16,571 bases of DNA from Pseudoselenomonas ruminantium (GTDB lineage Bacteria; Bacillota; Negativicutes; Selenomonadales; Selenomonadaceae). Numbering within the stretch: position 1 is the first letter of the stretch; each line of letters begins with the position of its first letter. Location: the NCBI GenBank assembly GCA_002448495.1, contig DJYL01000064.1:1-16571 (forward strand). The letters are read 5' to 3'. The notes beneath the pieces were generated by a model. That model was not told the DNA's origin and did not search any database. It saw only the letters and a program-made list of their open reading frames with translations. A program made the position numbers and the translations under genes. Shown one piece after another: positions 7,310-13,812 of this stretch.

Positions 7310-7865
7310 TTATTTTTCTGCAATATAATGTTCATCATCATCCCAGTCATCCGGCATGCCCTTGCACAAAAGCACAGGACAGCCGGCATTCTGCGTGACG
7401 AAACTGGACACACTGCCCTGCAGCAAGACTGCGGAAAGTGCCAAAGCCATGCGTTCCCATGACAATCATGTCGCTTTCTTCTTCCTCGGCCACATTTAAG
7501 ATAACTTCGCCGGGGTCGCCGACTTCCACCCGTGTATGCGCGCGGATTTCACTGGGAATAACATGCATGAGTTCTGCCAAAAACTGATAGGCGGCGATTT
7601 TTAGTTCTGCCGGCACATAGCCGCTCAGACTGACCTGCTCAAAAGCCGCCACGTTTTTGTTATAATCCACCACCATCAGCAAAGTGACCTCCGCATCGGT
7701 CACTGCTGCCAGATGGATAGCCTCACTGACCGCCTTAAACGCCTGCCCGGAACCGTCCGTAGGCAGCAGAATGCGTTCACATTTTATGTTCTGTCTGGGA
7801 CGTTTTTTTATTTCTTCGATAATGGCGGCTGTGTCTAACTGCTGTGCTGTTTCCACAAATATCAT
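7310..7865 (-). pseudogene. Universal stress protein (UspA family) with a 1-nt frameshift near the 3' end
   Basis: UspA-fold cytosolic protein. Residues up to LAAG (DGSGQAFKAVSEAIHLA, VEVGDPGEVILNVAEEEESD, MIVMGTHGFGTFRSLAAG) follow the family, including ATP-binding type Gly motifs. The continuous frame then turns to QCVQFRHAECR and stops at 7347. Skipping one base in the CCC run at 7416-7418 restores GSVSSFVTQNAGCPVLLCK, then GMPDDWDDDEHYIAEK, to a TAA at 7310. That is the expected UspA ending (G-S-V-S--V-----CPVL). So the sequence carries one extra G (minus strand), either a real frameshift or a sequencing error. The start is the ATG at 7865, 3 nt after the permease stop. A GTG at 7856 sits better behind AGGGG. 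It is the last gene of the hlyD unit. Confidence 0.8.
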
Positions 7866-7868
7866 CCC

Positions 7869-9053
7869 CTATTCTGCCAGTTCTTTGGCAAGCTTTGCCA
7901 TCTGCTTCTGCTGACGTTCTGCATCACTCTGTTTTGCCAAAAAATCCTTGCGGGAGGCATTGAACCGCAGACAGAACAGAATACCTACAATTCCCATGTA
8001 AACGAGGAATGCACCAAAGGTCTGAGTAATATCGGCAAAGCCTGCGCCACGGGCAATAATATCCCGTTCAAAGTGAAATTCCCAGGTCAGCGGGAATACA
8101 TGACTGAATTTCACCACCCAATCCGCAAAGAAGGTAGTCGGACCTGCGCCGCCCCCTAGAATAAACCCGCCGGGAATAAAGAGAATCATGCGGCTCGAAG
8201 CAATACCAGGGTTGGCCGCCGTCCACCCAAACATCAGTGACAGCGTTCCCACCGTAAAGATATAGAAAATCTGCACAAAAATAAACGTAAATAGATTGCC
8301 CGAAAAGGTCAAATCCCCCCATACGCGCAGAACGGCAAGCCCCAGCACCCAGGAAACCATCAGACAGCAGCCATAGGGAATGAGCCTTGCCAATAAATCC
8401 CAGGGCGTGCCCTCAAGCAGAACTTTATCCAACTGATGCGTCAGTCTAAGACGCGGTATCATACCAATGGTGGCAAATGTAAAGAACATCGAACCAAAGA
8501 AGAACAAAAAACCTAAGGTTTCCCCGTTGTCCTTTGATTCTTGCGGATTAAACAGGTTACGCGTCGCAAGACCTACGCTACCGTAAATGCTGTCATTGGT
8601 ACTGCCCACATCACCATTTGCTGCCGCATTATCGAGCCCCACGATTTCATTTAAGGCTTCCTTGATGTTACTGGTATTGGCCGAGTTCGTGTTATCGTAG
8701 AACACGCCAATATTGGATGCTACCCCCGTATATCTATCCTTTTCCAGACCTCTGGGGAAATACACCACAGCAAACGCCCTGTCCTGATAAAATAAATCCT
8801 TTGGATCCTGTGCCGTATTTAAGACTGCCGTCACTTTCATAAACTCTGACGCATCTATACGATTGGTCAATTCGCGCGTATAAGCCGAGTTATCCAAATC
8901 GATAACAACGATTTTAACATCCCTGGCAATGTTGCCAGTGAGCAGCACCGACACAAACAGCGTGATGACCATAGCCACCATGATGCAGACCTTTTCATAG
9001 GGCATGCCCTGACCGGAAAACAGGAACTTAATCTCATCTCTTAGTGAATTCAC
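7869..9053 (-). CDS. ABC-2 type transport permease (YhhJ/YbhR-like)
   Basis: A 394-residue inner-membrane permease of the ABC2_membrane_3 type. The first helix (about 22-40) is followed by a large extracytoplasmic domain (about 43-175) containing VKIVVIDLDNSAYTRELTNR. Five more helices follow at roughly 178-198, 222-242, 253-275, 288-304 and 345-363, then a charged Gln/Lys-rich tail. The FPLTWEF segment before the last helix is typical. Such permeases work with an HlyD adaptor and an ABC ATPase to export drugs or other hydrophobic compounds. It starts at a GTG (9053) that overlaps the last 20 nt of the hlyD-type gene, with GGGGTG 7 nt upstream, so translation is probably coupled. No ATPase gene lies in this operon. 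Confidence 0.88.
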   Translation of the reverse strand: MNSLRDEIKFLFSGQGMPYEKVCIMVAMVITLFVSVLLTGNIARDVKIVVIDLDNSAYTRELTNRIDASEFMKVTAVLNTAQDPKDLFYQDRAFAVVYFPRGLEKDRYTGVASNIGVFYDNTNSANTSNIKEALNEIVGLDNAAANGDVGSTNDSIYGSVGLATRNLFNPQESKDNGETLGFLFFFGSMFFTFATIGMIPRLRLTHQLDKVLLEGTPWDLLARLIPYGCCLMVSWVLGLAVLRVWGDLTFSGNLFTFIFVQIFYIFTVGTLSLMFGWTAANPGIASSRMILFIPGGFILGGGAGPTTFFADWVVKFSHVFPLTWEFHFERDIIARGAGFADITQTFGAFLVYMGIVGILFCLRFNASRKDFLAKQSDAERQQKQMAKLAKELAE

Positions 9054-10128
9054 TGTCTTTCACCCCAATAGTCATGCCCGGAATAATGCCATCCTGCGGG
9101 TCAACGTAAATACGCACCTGAAATGCCGAAAGGTCAGACTGCCCTTTTTCGCGGGACTGCTTCAAATCCGCAAAGCCCGGAGCCTGCGTCAAAAGACGTA
9201 CCGTACCCGTGACCTTCTTCTCACCGGCTACCGTGATGCCGGTAATCTCCATGCCCTCGGACAGACCCGCAGCCTGCTTTTCGCTGACATAGATATCATA
9301 GTAACTGCGATTGCTTTCCAAAAGCACCACCGGCGTAGACGGAGAAATCATTTCCCCTTCCTTGGCCAGCACTTTAAGGATCTTGCCATCCTCCGGCGCA
9401 CGCAGGGTCAGGCGTTCCTTGGCTACTTCCAGTTCCTTCAGCTGAACTTCGAGCGCAGCTTTCTGCTGGCGCAGGGCTTCCACATCATTAGCCATGTTGG
9501 AAGCTGCCTGCCGTTCCTGCGCGATAGAGTCCGTGGAACTGCCGTTGGTGGCAGCCGTCAGTTTGCTGAGCAATTGTTTTTGCTGTTCCACATTGGCCTT
9601 GGCCACGTTGAGATTCATTTCTGCATCATCGAGCTGCGACTGCGCAATGGCCCCCGCCTGCACCAGCGAGGCCTTGCGGTTGTAGTCAATCTGCGCATTT
9701 TTCAGCGTGACACTTGCCGACTGCAAGGCGGCCTGCTGCTGATCAATCTGACGGTAGCTCTGACTTTCGTCCGTATCTGCCTTCATGAAGTTAATCCCCT
9801 GCGTGCCGCTGGTGGAAGCAATCTGCGCCTCCATCTGGGCAATCTGCGTCTTTAACTTGGCAATGGAAAGGTCAGTATCCGTGGAATCCAGTTCCATAAT
9901 CACATCGCCCTTCTTGACAAAATCGCCTTCCTTGACGGCTTCCTTAATCAGCCGCCCGCTGACGGAATCAAAGGACATTTTCACCTGCTCGGCAGTGAGG
10001 ATGCCTTCCTTCTTCTCCGTAGCAAGTACCAGAGCATCATTGCCCTTGTACATCAGTACCAGCCCGCCGATAATCAGCAGGGCGATAAATACCATGCCCG
10101 TCCGCATGGCTTTTTGCTTTGTGTTCAT
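9034..10128 (-). CDS. HlyD/EmrA-family membrane fusion (periplasmic adaptor) protein
   Basis: Bridges an inner-membrane exporter to the outer side in a diderm cell. A single N-terminal membrane helix spans about residues 10-27. The first half of the biotinyl-lipoyl domain is VSGRLIKEAVKEGDFVKKGD (56-75). Two long coiled-coil arms follow (about 85-240, rich in Gln, Ala and Lys), then the second lipoyl half LRAPEDGKILKVLAKEGE and a beta-barrel domain ending TIGVKDSEF. Its 364 residues are normal for the family. I chose the ATG at 10128 (GGGGAG 8 nt upstream) over a TTG at 10146. It is the first gene after marR and has its own promoter, with the MarR-type palindrome over the -10, so it is expected to be derepressed by an inducer of the MarR protein. 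Confidence 0.92.
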   Translation of the reverse strand: MNTKQKAMRTGMVFIALLIIGGLVLMYKGNDALVLATEKKEGILTAEQVKMSFDSVSGRLIKEAVKEGDFVKKGDVIMELDSTDTDLSIAKLKTQIAQMEAQIASTSGTQGINFMKADTDESQSYRQIDQQQAALQSASVTLKNAQIDYNRKASLVQAGAIAQSQLDDAEMNLNVAKANVEQQKQLLSKLTAATNGSSTDSIAQERQAASNMANDVEALRQQKAALEVQLKELEVAKERLTLRAPEDGKILKVLAKEGEMISPSTPVVLLESNRSYYDIYVSEKQAAGLSEGMEITGITVAGEKKVTGTVRLLTQAPGFADLKQSREKGQSDLSAFQVRIYVDPQDGIIPGMTIGVKDSEFTKR

Positions 10129-10152
10129 GCTTAATTCTCCCCTCAACCTAAG

Positions 10153-10195
10153 TAGTTAGTTTACTAACTATATCAGTAAAAAAAGTACCTGTCAG
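10153..10195 (-). promoter_or_regulatory. hlyD promoter with MarR operator
   Basis: Minus-strand -35 CTGACA (10195-10190, overlapping the marR stop codon), a 17-nt spacer and -10 TATAGT (10172-10167). The 18-bp perfect palindrome TAGTTAGTTTACTAACTA (10153-10170) overlaps the -10, so a bound repressor would block RNA polymerase. Confidence 0.75.
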
Positions 10196-10677
10196 GCACT
10201 TAATTTTTTCAATAAACCGATGAGTTCCTTCTGCTCCGCCTCGGTCAGTTTTTTCATCAGTTTGGTAACGCGCAGATAATGCGGCGGCAAAATCTCGGCC
10301 ATAAAATCCGCACCTTGTTTCGTCAGCTGCACCACCTTGCCTCTGCCATCCGTTTCTGCCGGCTTTACCGTCACCAGCCCATCACGCTCCATACGCTGCA
10401 GGCTGCTGCTGATGGTCGCTCTGGTCACGCCCACCTTTTCTGCCAGTACCGATGGCTGCAAGCCCGCCTCTCCGTGCTGATGCAGCACAATAAGCGTACA
10501 GAACTTTCCTTCCGACAAATGGTAATCCTGCTGCAGCACATCCAGAATGGATTCCTGAATCCGTTCACTGGCATCCTTAATGCTGAGCATGGCTATCACC
10601 GCCGCTGGATTAATCTCCGGCACCATTTCCTTGTGCCGTTCCAGCTCGGCAAAGGAAGGTATCATTTCCCGTTTCAT
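10192..10677 (-). CDS. MarR-family transcriptional repressor
   Basis: A 161-residue winged-helix dimer protein. The core spans about residues 30-155: the recognition region VLAEKVGVTRATISSSLQRM (77-96), the wing PAETDGRGKVVQLTKQG with the conserved Asp-x-Arg at D110-R112, and C-terminal dimer helices ending LIGLLKKLSA. An N-terminal extension of about 25 residues is longer than in MarR itself. AAGGAG precedes the ATG at 10677. Matching 18-bp palindromes lie just downstream of its own -10 and over the -10 of the hlyD-type gene, so it probably represses itself and the efflux unit. The inducer is probably a small phenolic or drug-like compound, by family analogy only. Confidence 0.92.
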   Translation of the reverse strand: MKREMIPSFAELERHKEMVPEINPAAVIAMLSIKDASERIQESILDVLQQDYHLSEGKFCTLIVLHQHGEAGLQPSVLAEKVGVTRATISSSLQRMERDGLVTVKPAETDGRGKVVQLTKQGADFMAEILPPHYLRVTKLMKKLTEAEQKELIGLLKKLSA

Positions 10678-10692
10678 AATCGCTCCTTAAAG

Positions 10693-10743
10693 TAATTAGT
10701 TTGCTAACTATTTTTATTATAAGCATTTTCCTGCCTTTGTCAA
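10693..10743 (-). promoter_or_regulatory. marR promoter with MarR operator
   Basis: Minus-strand -35 TTGACA (10743-10738), a 16-nt spacer and -10 TATAAT (10721-10716), with a TGC just before the TTATAAT. The operator TAATTAGTTTGCTAACTA (10693-10710) lies over the start region and matches the hlyD operator at 16 of 18 positions. Confidence 0.75.
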
Positions 10744-10863
10744 TCGACATAATAATAAAAAAATTTTTCTGAATATATATTATTTTTCCTTATATAATGG
10801 TATAATATAATCAGTTATTTGTCTGCAGGGAAGCAATATACCCCTGATACTGAGGAAGGGATG

Positions 10864-11328
10864 ATGAATATGCTGAAAACACAAAACCGCAAGGGCGTAC
10901 TCCGCAACTGCCCCATCTGTGAAAAACTTTTCACCGATACAGGCATCGGCGTATGTCAAAAATGTTATGATAAAATGCGCGATTACGAAAATCAGATTAA
11001 CGATTTTGTCAAGGAGCATCCCCACTGTACCGTCAAAGACATCGTACGGCAGACCAAAATTCCGCTCAAATTCGCAACCAATATGATTAACAAGGGGCAG
11101 TTCATTGCCGGAGGGAAAATCACCTATCCCTGCAGCCGCTGCGGCAAGGCCATTACCTCCGGACTTTACTGTGGTTCCTGCATGGCTTTGGTACACGAAG
11201 CCACCGCCAATGCCAAAAGACTGGAACTTGAACGCAAGGCAAAAGAAGAACAAGAGCGTATCAAAAAGAAATATGCAGAAAAAAAGAGCAGTGGCATGAA
11301 CATCCTCAAAATCCTGCGTGGAAAATAA
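10864..11328 (+). CDS. Flagellar-operon-type zinc-ribbon protein (YvyF / TIGR03826-like)
   Basis: A 154-residue cytosolic protein. It has two zinc-ribbon sets: C16-x2-C19 with C31-x2-C34, and C90-x2-C93 with C103-x2-C106. A helical segment between them (EHPHCTVKDIVRQTKIPLKF, 51-70) resembles a short helix-turn-helix. A long charged coiled coil with repeated Lys/Glu (about 112-145) ends the protein. The first half matches the family found beside flgM in Bacillus and in flagellar loci of other Bacillota. Here no flagellar gene is adjacent. The start is uncertain: the ATG at 10861 and this one at 10864 both follow GAGGAAGGG, and I prefer 10864 for spacing (7 nt from AGGA). The upstream region is very AT rich, with TATAAT at 10793 and 10801 but no clear -35. 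A role in motility regulation is inference. Confidence 0.75.
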   Translation: MNMLKTQNRKGVLRNCPICEKLFTDTGIGVCQKCYDKMRDYENQINDFVKEHPHCTVKDIVRQTKIPLKFATNMINKGQFIAGGKITYPCSRCGKAITSGLYCGSCMALVHEATANAKRLELERKAKEEQERIKKKYAEKKSSGMNILKILRGK

Positions 11329-11354
11329 AATCTGCGTACAAACCCATAATTTAC

Positions 11355-11460
11355 AATAGGGGCTGTTGCACTAAGCAATTTCACCACGATACCTAGAGAA
11401 GAACATTTATCTTCAATACTAGATATTGTGGCAAAATGCTTACGTGCAACAGCCCCTATT
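11355..11460. mobile_element. MITE-like 106-nt inverted-repeat element
   Basis: The ends are perfect 17-nt inverted repeats, AATAGGGGCTGTTGCAC (11355-11371) and its complement (11444-11460). Pairing continues inward with few mismatches (TAAGCA-TTT, CCAC, ATA, CTAG) to an apical GAAGA/TCTTC. The entire element can thus fold into one long hairpin. It has no ORF. Ends of the GGGGCTGTTGCA type recall insertion-sequence termini, so it may be a non-autonomous derivative, but I cannot name the parent. No clear target duplication is seen. It ends in ATTATTTTT on the plus strand and could also terminate the zinc-ribbon gene. Confidence 0.6.
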
Positions 11461-11491
11461 ATTTTTAACATGGAAGTATTTTGACCGTTAA

Positions 11492-11575
11492 CTATGACAA
11501 ATCAGCCAAACGCTGGTCAGCATCTTCACAGCCTACTGCCTTTGCTTTTTCATACCACTCCTCCGCTTTTACCAT
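11492..11575 (-). pseudogene. Sel1-repeat (TPR-like) C-terminal fragment
   Basis: Minus-strand frame from the ATG at 11575 to the TAG at 11492: 27 codons reading MVKAEEWYEKAKAVGCED and ADQRLADLS. The A--WYEKA---G--DA--RLA pattern is that of one Sel1 repeat, the type of solenoid used in protein-protein contacts. There is no ribosome binding site, and one repeat alone would not fold stably, so it is probably the tail of a lost gene. The frame stays open upstream across the end of the 11616-11864 gene but shows no repeat there. Confidence 0.45.
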
Positions 11576-11615
11576 ATGATTAGTTACTAATTTATGGTGT
11601 ACAAATCCGTGTCGC

Positions 11616-11864
11616 TCAATAGATGGACACGTCATACACCGTCACGATAAAGGCATCTTCTTCGCGGTGCATTCTGAGAACAATGCCTACACCCTCAGTT
11701 CCAGTATACAGGTGCGCATCTTCTTTACACGCTAAAACTTCTGGATAATCCGCCATCCATTCAAGAACTTCACTCAAGCTCAAGCAGGAACGGATTTTCT
11801 CCAGCAGGTTGTTTTTAAGGACAAACTCCAGACATTCAGCGTCAAAATTCATTTGGATGTTCAT
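11616..11864 (-). CDS. Small hypothetical protein, paralog of the broken gene at 13005-13271
   Basis: An 82-residue acidic protein I do not recognise. There is no signal peptide or membrane helix. It reads MNIQMNFDAECLEFVLKNNL then LEKIRSCLSLSEVLEW, with a hydrophobic beta-strand end VGIVLRMHREEDAFIVTVYD. The predicted form is a helical first half and a beta hairpin at the C-terminus. It aligns along its whole length with the interrupted copy on the other strand (shared MNIQM-FD, KNNLLE, LSEVL, EVLA, VG-V, YD). The leader (GGAAAGGGG about 9 nt before ATG) is also shared, so the duplication included the ribosome binding site. It follows the PPP phosphatase gene on the same strand after a hairpin. 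A role as an orphan immunity-type protein is possible but unsupported. Confidence 0.6.
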   Translation of the reverse strand: MNIQMNFDAECLEFVLKNNLLEKIRSCLSLSEVLEWMADYPEVLACKEDAHLYTGTEGVGIVLRMHREEDAFIVTVYDVSIY

Positions 11865-11901
11865 AAAAATATACCCCTTTCCACAAAAACACTTTGGCTG
11901 G

Positions 11902-11933
11902 CATATAGGCAGACTTCTCCCCCTGCCTATATG
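11902..11933 (-). terminator. Hairpin between the phosphatase gene and the small ORF
   Basis: A perfect 11-bp inverted repeat CATATAGGCAG (11902-11912) / CTGCCTATATG (11923-11933) with a 10-nt loop. It lies about 100 nt after the phosphatase stop and 38 nt before the small ORF. No T run follows directly, so it may be a weak terminator or a leader hairpin. Confidence 0.45.
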
Positions 11934-12031
11934 TCCTTCCTAATGCCGTTATTCATGTGAAAAGAGGCTCTATCTTTATACGAATTATACAACCTTTATC
12001 TTCGTTTGTCCAGACAATTCTTGCCCATTAT

Positions 12032-12769
12032 TCAAACAGCCGACTGATAAATTACGCCACTCAATAAATCGGCGCAGGAAATTCTCCCTGCCCCCAAAGG
12101 ACTGATGGAATCCAAGTAGCTGCCCGTATCCATAAGTACCAATCTGCCATTTTGCAGCCACTGGGGCTTATCTTCATATCCTAACGCCTGCACAGGCGTA
12201 TGCCCCAATACAATAATCTGCTCCCCATGATGCAGTTCCGGCCTTTCTGCTAAAGTTCTTCTCCACAACAAGTCAACATCATCCTGCTCAGCAAGCGGCA
12301 GGTCAGGATTACAATTTGCGTGCATAAACCAGTAGGTCTGGTCATTCACCACAATCTCTGTAAAAAGCGGCAATTTCGCGATTAGGTTTAGCCAGTTCGA
12401 TATTAACGCCTCTTTTCTTCCTGTTTTCCGTATCCCCTCATAAGTAATCTGCCCGCCATTTCTCAGCCACATTGCCAGGGACGAATCAAGTGAAAAGGCA
12501 TTATGACCGTCACTGCTTTGAACATCTAAAAATGCCTCATAAAACATCTGCTCATGATTACCGCGCAAGAATATCATATTTTTCTGCCCATAATGCTCCA
12601 TCACCCATTCCATAACAGGTACGGGATTCTCCCCTCTATCAAGATAGTCTCCCAAAAACACAATCAAATCTTTCTCCGCATTAAAACCGACCTTATCATA
12701 GACAGACTTGAATCTTTCCCATTTCCCATGAATATCGCCGATAACCAGAAGCCTATCAATTTTATCCAT
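12032..12769 (-). CDS. PPP-family metallophosphoesterase (serine/threonine protein phosphatase type)
   Basis: A 245-residue cytosolic enzyme with two metal ions that hydrolyses phosphate monoesters, or in ApaH-like relatives dinucleoside polyphosphates. All PPP signatures are present: GDIHG (11-15), GDYLDRG (40-46), GNHE (70-73), the metal histidine H150 in FMHANCN, and GHTP (189-192) before the DTGS end motif (214-217). The size matches bacterial PrpA/PrpB-like and lambda-phosphatase-like enzymes. The ATG at 12769 has GGAG about 10 nt upstream, on the long side. It is read away from the interrupted paralog copy and toward the intact one, which makes it the centre of a small duplicated block. 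No kinase is adjacent. The substrate is unknown. Confidence 0.88.
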   Translation of the reverse strand: MDKIDRLLVIGDIHGKWERFKSVYDKVGFNAEKDLIVFLGDYLDRGENPVPVMEWVMEHYGQKNMIFLRGNHEQMFYEAFLDVQSSDGHNAFSLDSSLAMWLRNGGQITYEGIRKTGRKEALISNWLNLIAKLPLFTEIVVNDQTYWFMHANCNPDLPLAEQDDVDLLWRRTLAERPELHHGEQIIVLGHTPVQALGYEDKPQWLQNGRLVLMDTGSYLDSISPLGAGRISCADLLSGVIYQSAV

Positions 12770-12830
12770 TATCTGTCATCTCCCCACACATCTTTCATCT
12801 TATATACTTTCTATCCGATAACATTTTTTC

Positions 12831-12879
12831 AAAAAGTATCCTGACAGGCTACCTTTTCCCCCATTATATGTGCTATAAT
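12831..12879 (+). promoter_or_regulatory. Operator-like palindrome and extended -10 promoter
   Basis: AAAAAGTATCCT (12831-12842) and AGGCTACCTTTT (12846-12857) form a palindrome around GAC with 10 of 12 pairs. Downstream on the plus strand lies TGC-TATAAT (12871-12879), an extended -10. A second reading is CTGACA (12841-12846), 17 nt, TTATAT (12864-12869). This is the divergent region between the phosphatase gene and the interrupted paralog, so the palindrome may control either or both. Confidence 0.4.
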
Positions 12880-12933
12880 AACATCATTACTTGAAGAAAC
12901 CAACCCTTTTGGAAAGAGACAATGTTGCTCAGG

Positions 12934-12964
12934 AAATAGCAGACTGCTATCAGTCTGTCTATTT
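12934..12964 (+). promoter_or_regulatory. Leader hairpin upstream of the interrupted paralog
   Basis: AAATAG-CAGACTG (12934-12946) pairs with CAGTCTG-T-CTATTT (12951-12964), with one bulged T and a 4-nt loop. It ends 40 nt before the ATG at 13005. The intact paralog also has a hairpin at a similar distance, but of different sequence. Confidence 0.4.
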
Positions 12965-13004
12965 GCAGAACAATATATGTCTGTTTTGGAAAGGGGATTT
13001 TTTT

Positions 13005-13271
13005 ATGAACATTCAAATGGTATTTGATGAAGCAGTTCTGAAATTCATATTGAAGAACAACCTGCTTGAGCGGTGCAGGGAGCTTATCAACCTTTCGGAA
13101 GTGCTGCCAAGCCTTATCAAAGATCAGTAGGTTATGGAGGTTCTAGCGAAGGGAAAGCCTTGCTTTCTCTGGTCCTGCTCCAGTGAAGTCGGCTTGGGCG
13201 TAGTTTTTGAAATTCACAAAAACGATGATACTTACCGCATAACCATTTACGATTTGGTTCCTCTCGACTAA
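13005..13271 (+). pseudogene. Paralog of the 11616-11864 gene, interrupted by an in-frame TAG
   Basis: The frame opens MNIQMVFDEAVLKFILKNNL then LERCRELINLSEVL, and meets TAG at 13128-13130 (codon 42). The same frame then runs on without a stop: VMEVLAKGKPCFLWSCSS, EVGLGVVFEIHKNDD and TYRITIYDLVPLD, to TAA at 13269. The second part aligns with the C-terminal half of the intact paralog, so a nonsense mutation is the simplest reading. Reinitiation at the ATG two codons after the TAG could give a split protein. GGAAAGGGG precedes the ATG, as in the paralog. The frame has not decayed further, which suggests the mutation is recent or that the split is tolerated. The function is unknown. Confidence 0.65.
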
Positions 13272-13288
13272 TAAGTAAAGGTAAGATT

Positions 13289-13318
13289 GGCCGGTTCCTG
13301 TATGGAGCCGGCCTTTCT
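13289..13318 (+). terminator. Terminator after the interrupted paralog
   Basis: GGCCGGTTC (13289-13297), a 7-nt loop and GAGCCGGCC (13305-13313), then TTTCTCT. A strong stem on the plus strand, 17 nt after the TAA. Confidence 0.8.
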
Positions 13319-13320
13319 CT

Positions 13321-13770
13321 GACGTTACATCTCTGATAATTCTTTGATTAACTCTTTGACGACGGTTCCGCCACTATTTATGTGCCTTGAGATGTCGCAC
13401 ATTTTTCAATGTGCCCCCAACATTTACCAAAATTTATTGCAAATGTGTATTCCCCGTCTTAGCTTCATGTTTCACGTGTACAATAGTACTTGAAAGAAGG
13501 TGAACTATGCTGAGACTGCCTGAAATTGGCTCCCATGCTGCGTTCCTACCTCCTTTCCATATGGCTCAAATCAACTTCACTCGTTGGCTGGGCCGATCGC
13601 CTTCACACAGATGAATGCGTTGCAGTACTGTCTGGCTTCACTCCTGGACATACACAGTCCTATATGAAGGCATTTCACATCATCAACTTATTGATACATA
13701 TCATTATCTTTTAGTCTGTTTGGTTTTCTAATTTACATGAAAGTTGAAATCTTGGCCAGCTCAATCAATA
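13321..13770. other. Long stretch without an intact gene; possible transposase debris
   Basis: About 450 nt with no full gene. On the minus strand 13402-13325 reads MCDISRHINSGGTVVKEL then IKELSEM and a stop, which looks like a protein tail but is unassigned. GCACAT/ATGTGC (13397-13414) forms a small hairpin. On the plus strand an AAGGTG site precedes the ATG at 13507. That frame (MLRLPEIGSHAAFLPPFHMA) stops after 35 codons. A second frame continues as LHTDECVAVLSGFTPGHT to a stop at 13714. The HTDE---LSGF-PG-T pattern resembles the N-terminal part of some DDE transposases, so this may be a frameshifted, truncated copy. Support is weak. Confidence 0.35.
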
Positions 13771-13799
13771 CGCCCAAACCTATTTTCAGGTTTGGGGCG
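13771..13799 (-). terminator. Terminator of the AAA-ATPase/nuclease gene
   Basis: On the minus strand CGCCCCAAACCT (13799-13788), a 6-nt loop and AGGTTTGGGCG (13781-13771) pair with one bulged base, followed by TATTGATT. It lies 14 nt after the stop codon. Confidence 0.7.
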
Positions 13800-13812
13800 A
13801 TACTTTACTGAA

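Noticed and set aside
7416..7418. Programmed frameshift in the universal stress protein gene
   Set aside because: There is no slippery heptamer of the usual kind or downstream pseudoknot that I can see. A simple indel or sequencing error is more likely.
12827..12832. TTGAAA as a -35 box for the phosphatase gene
   Set aside because: At 17 nt the -10 would be AAGTAT, a poor match. The better TATATA lies 21 nt away, so I did not call a promoter.
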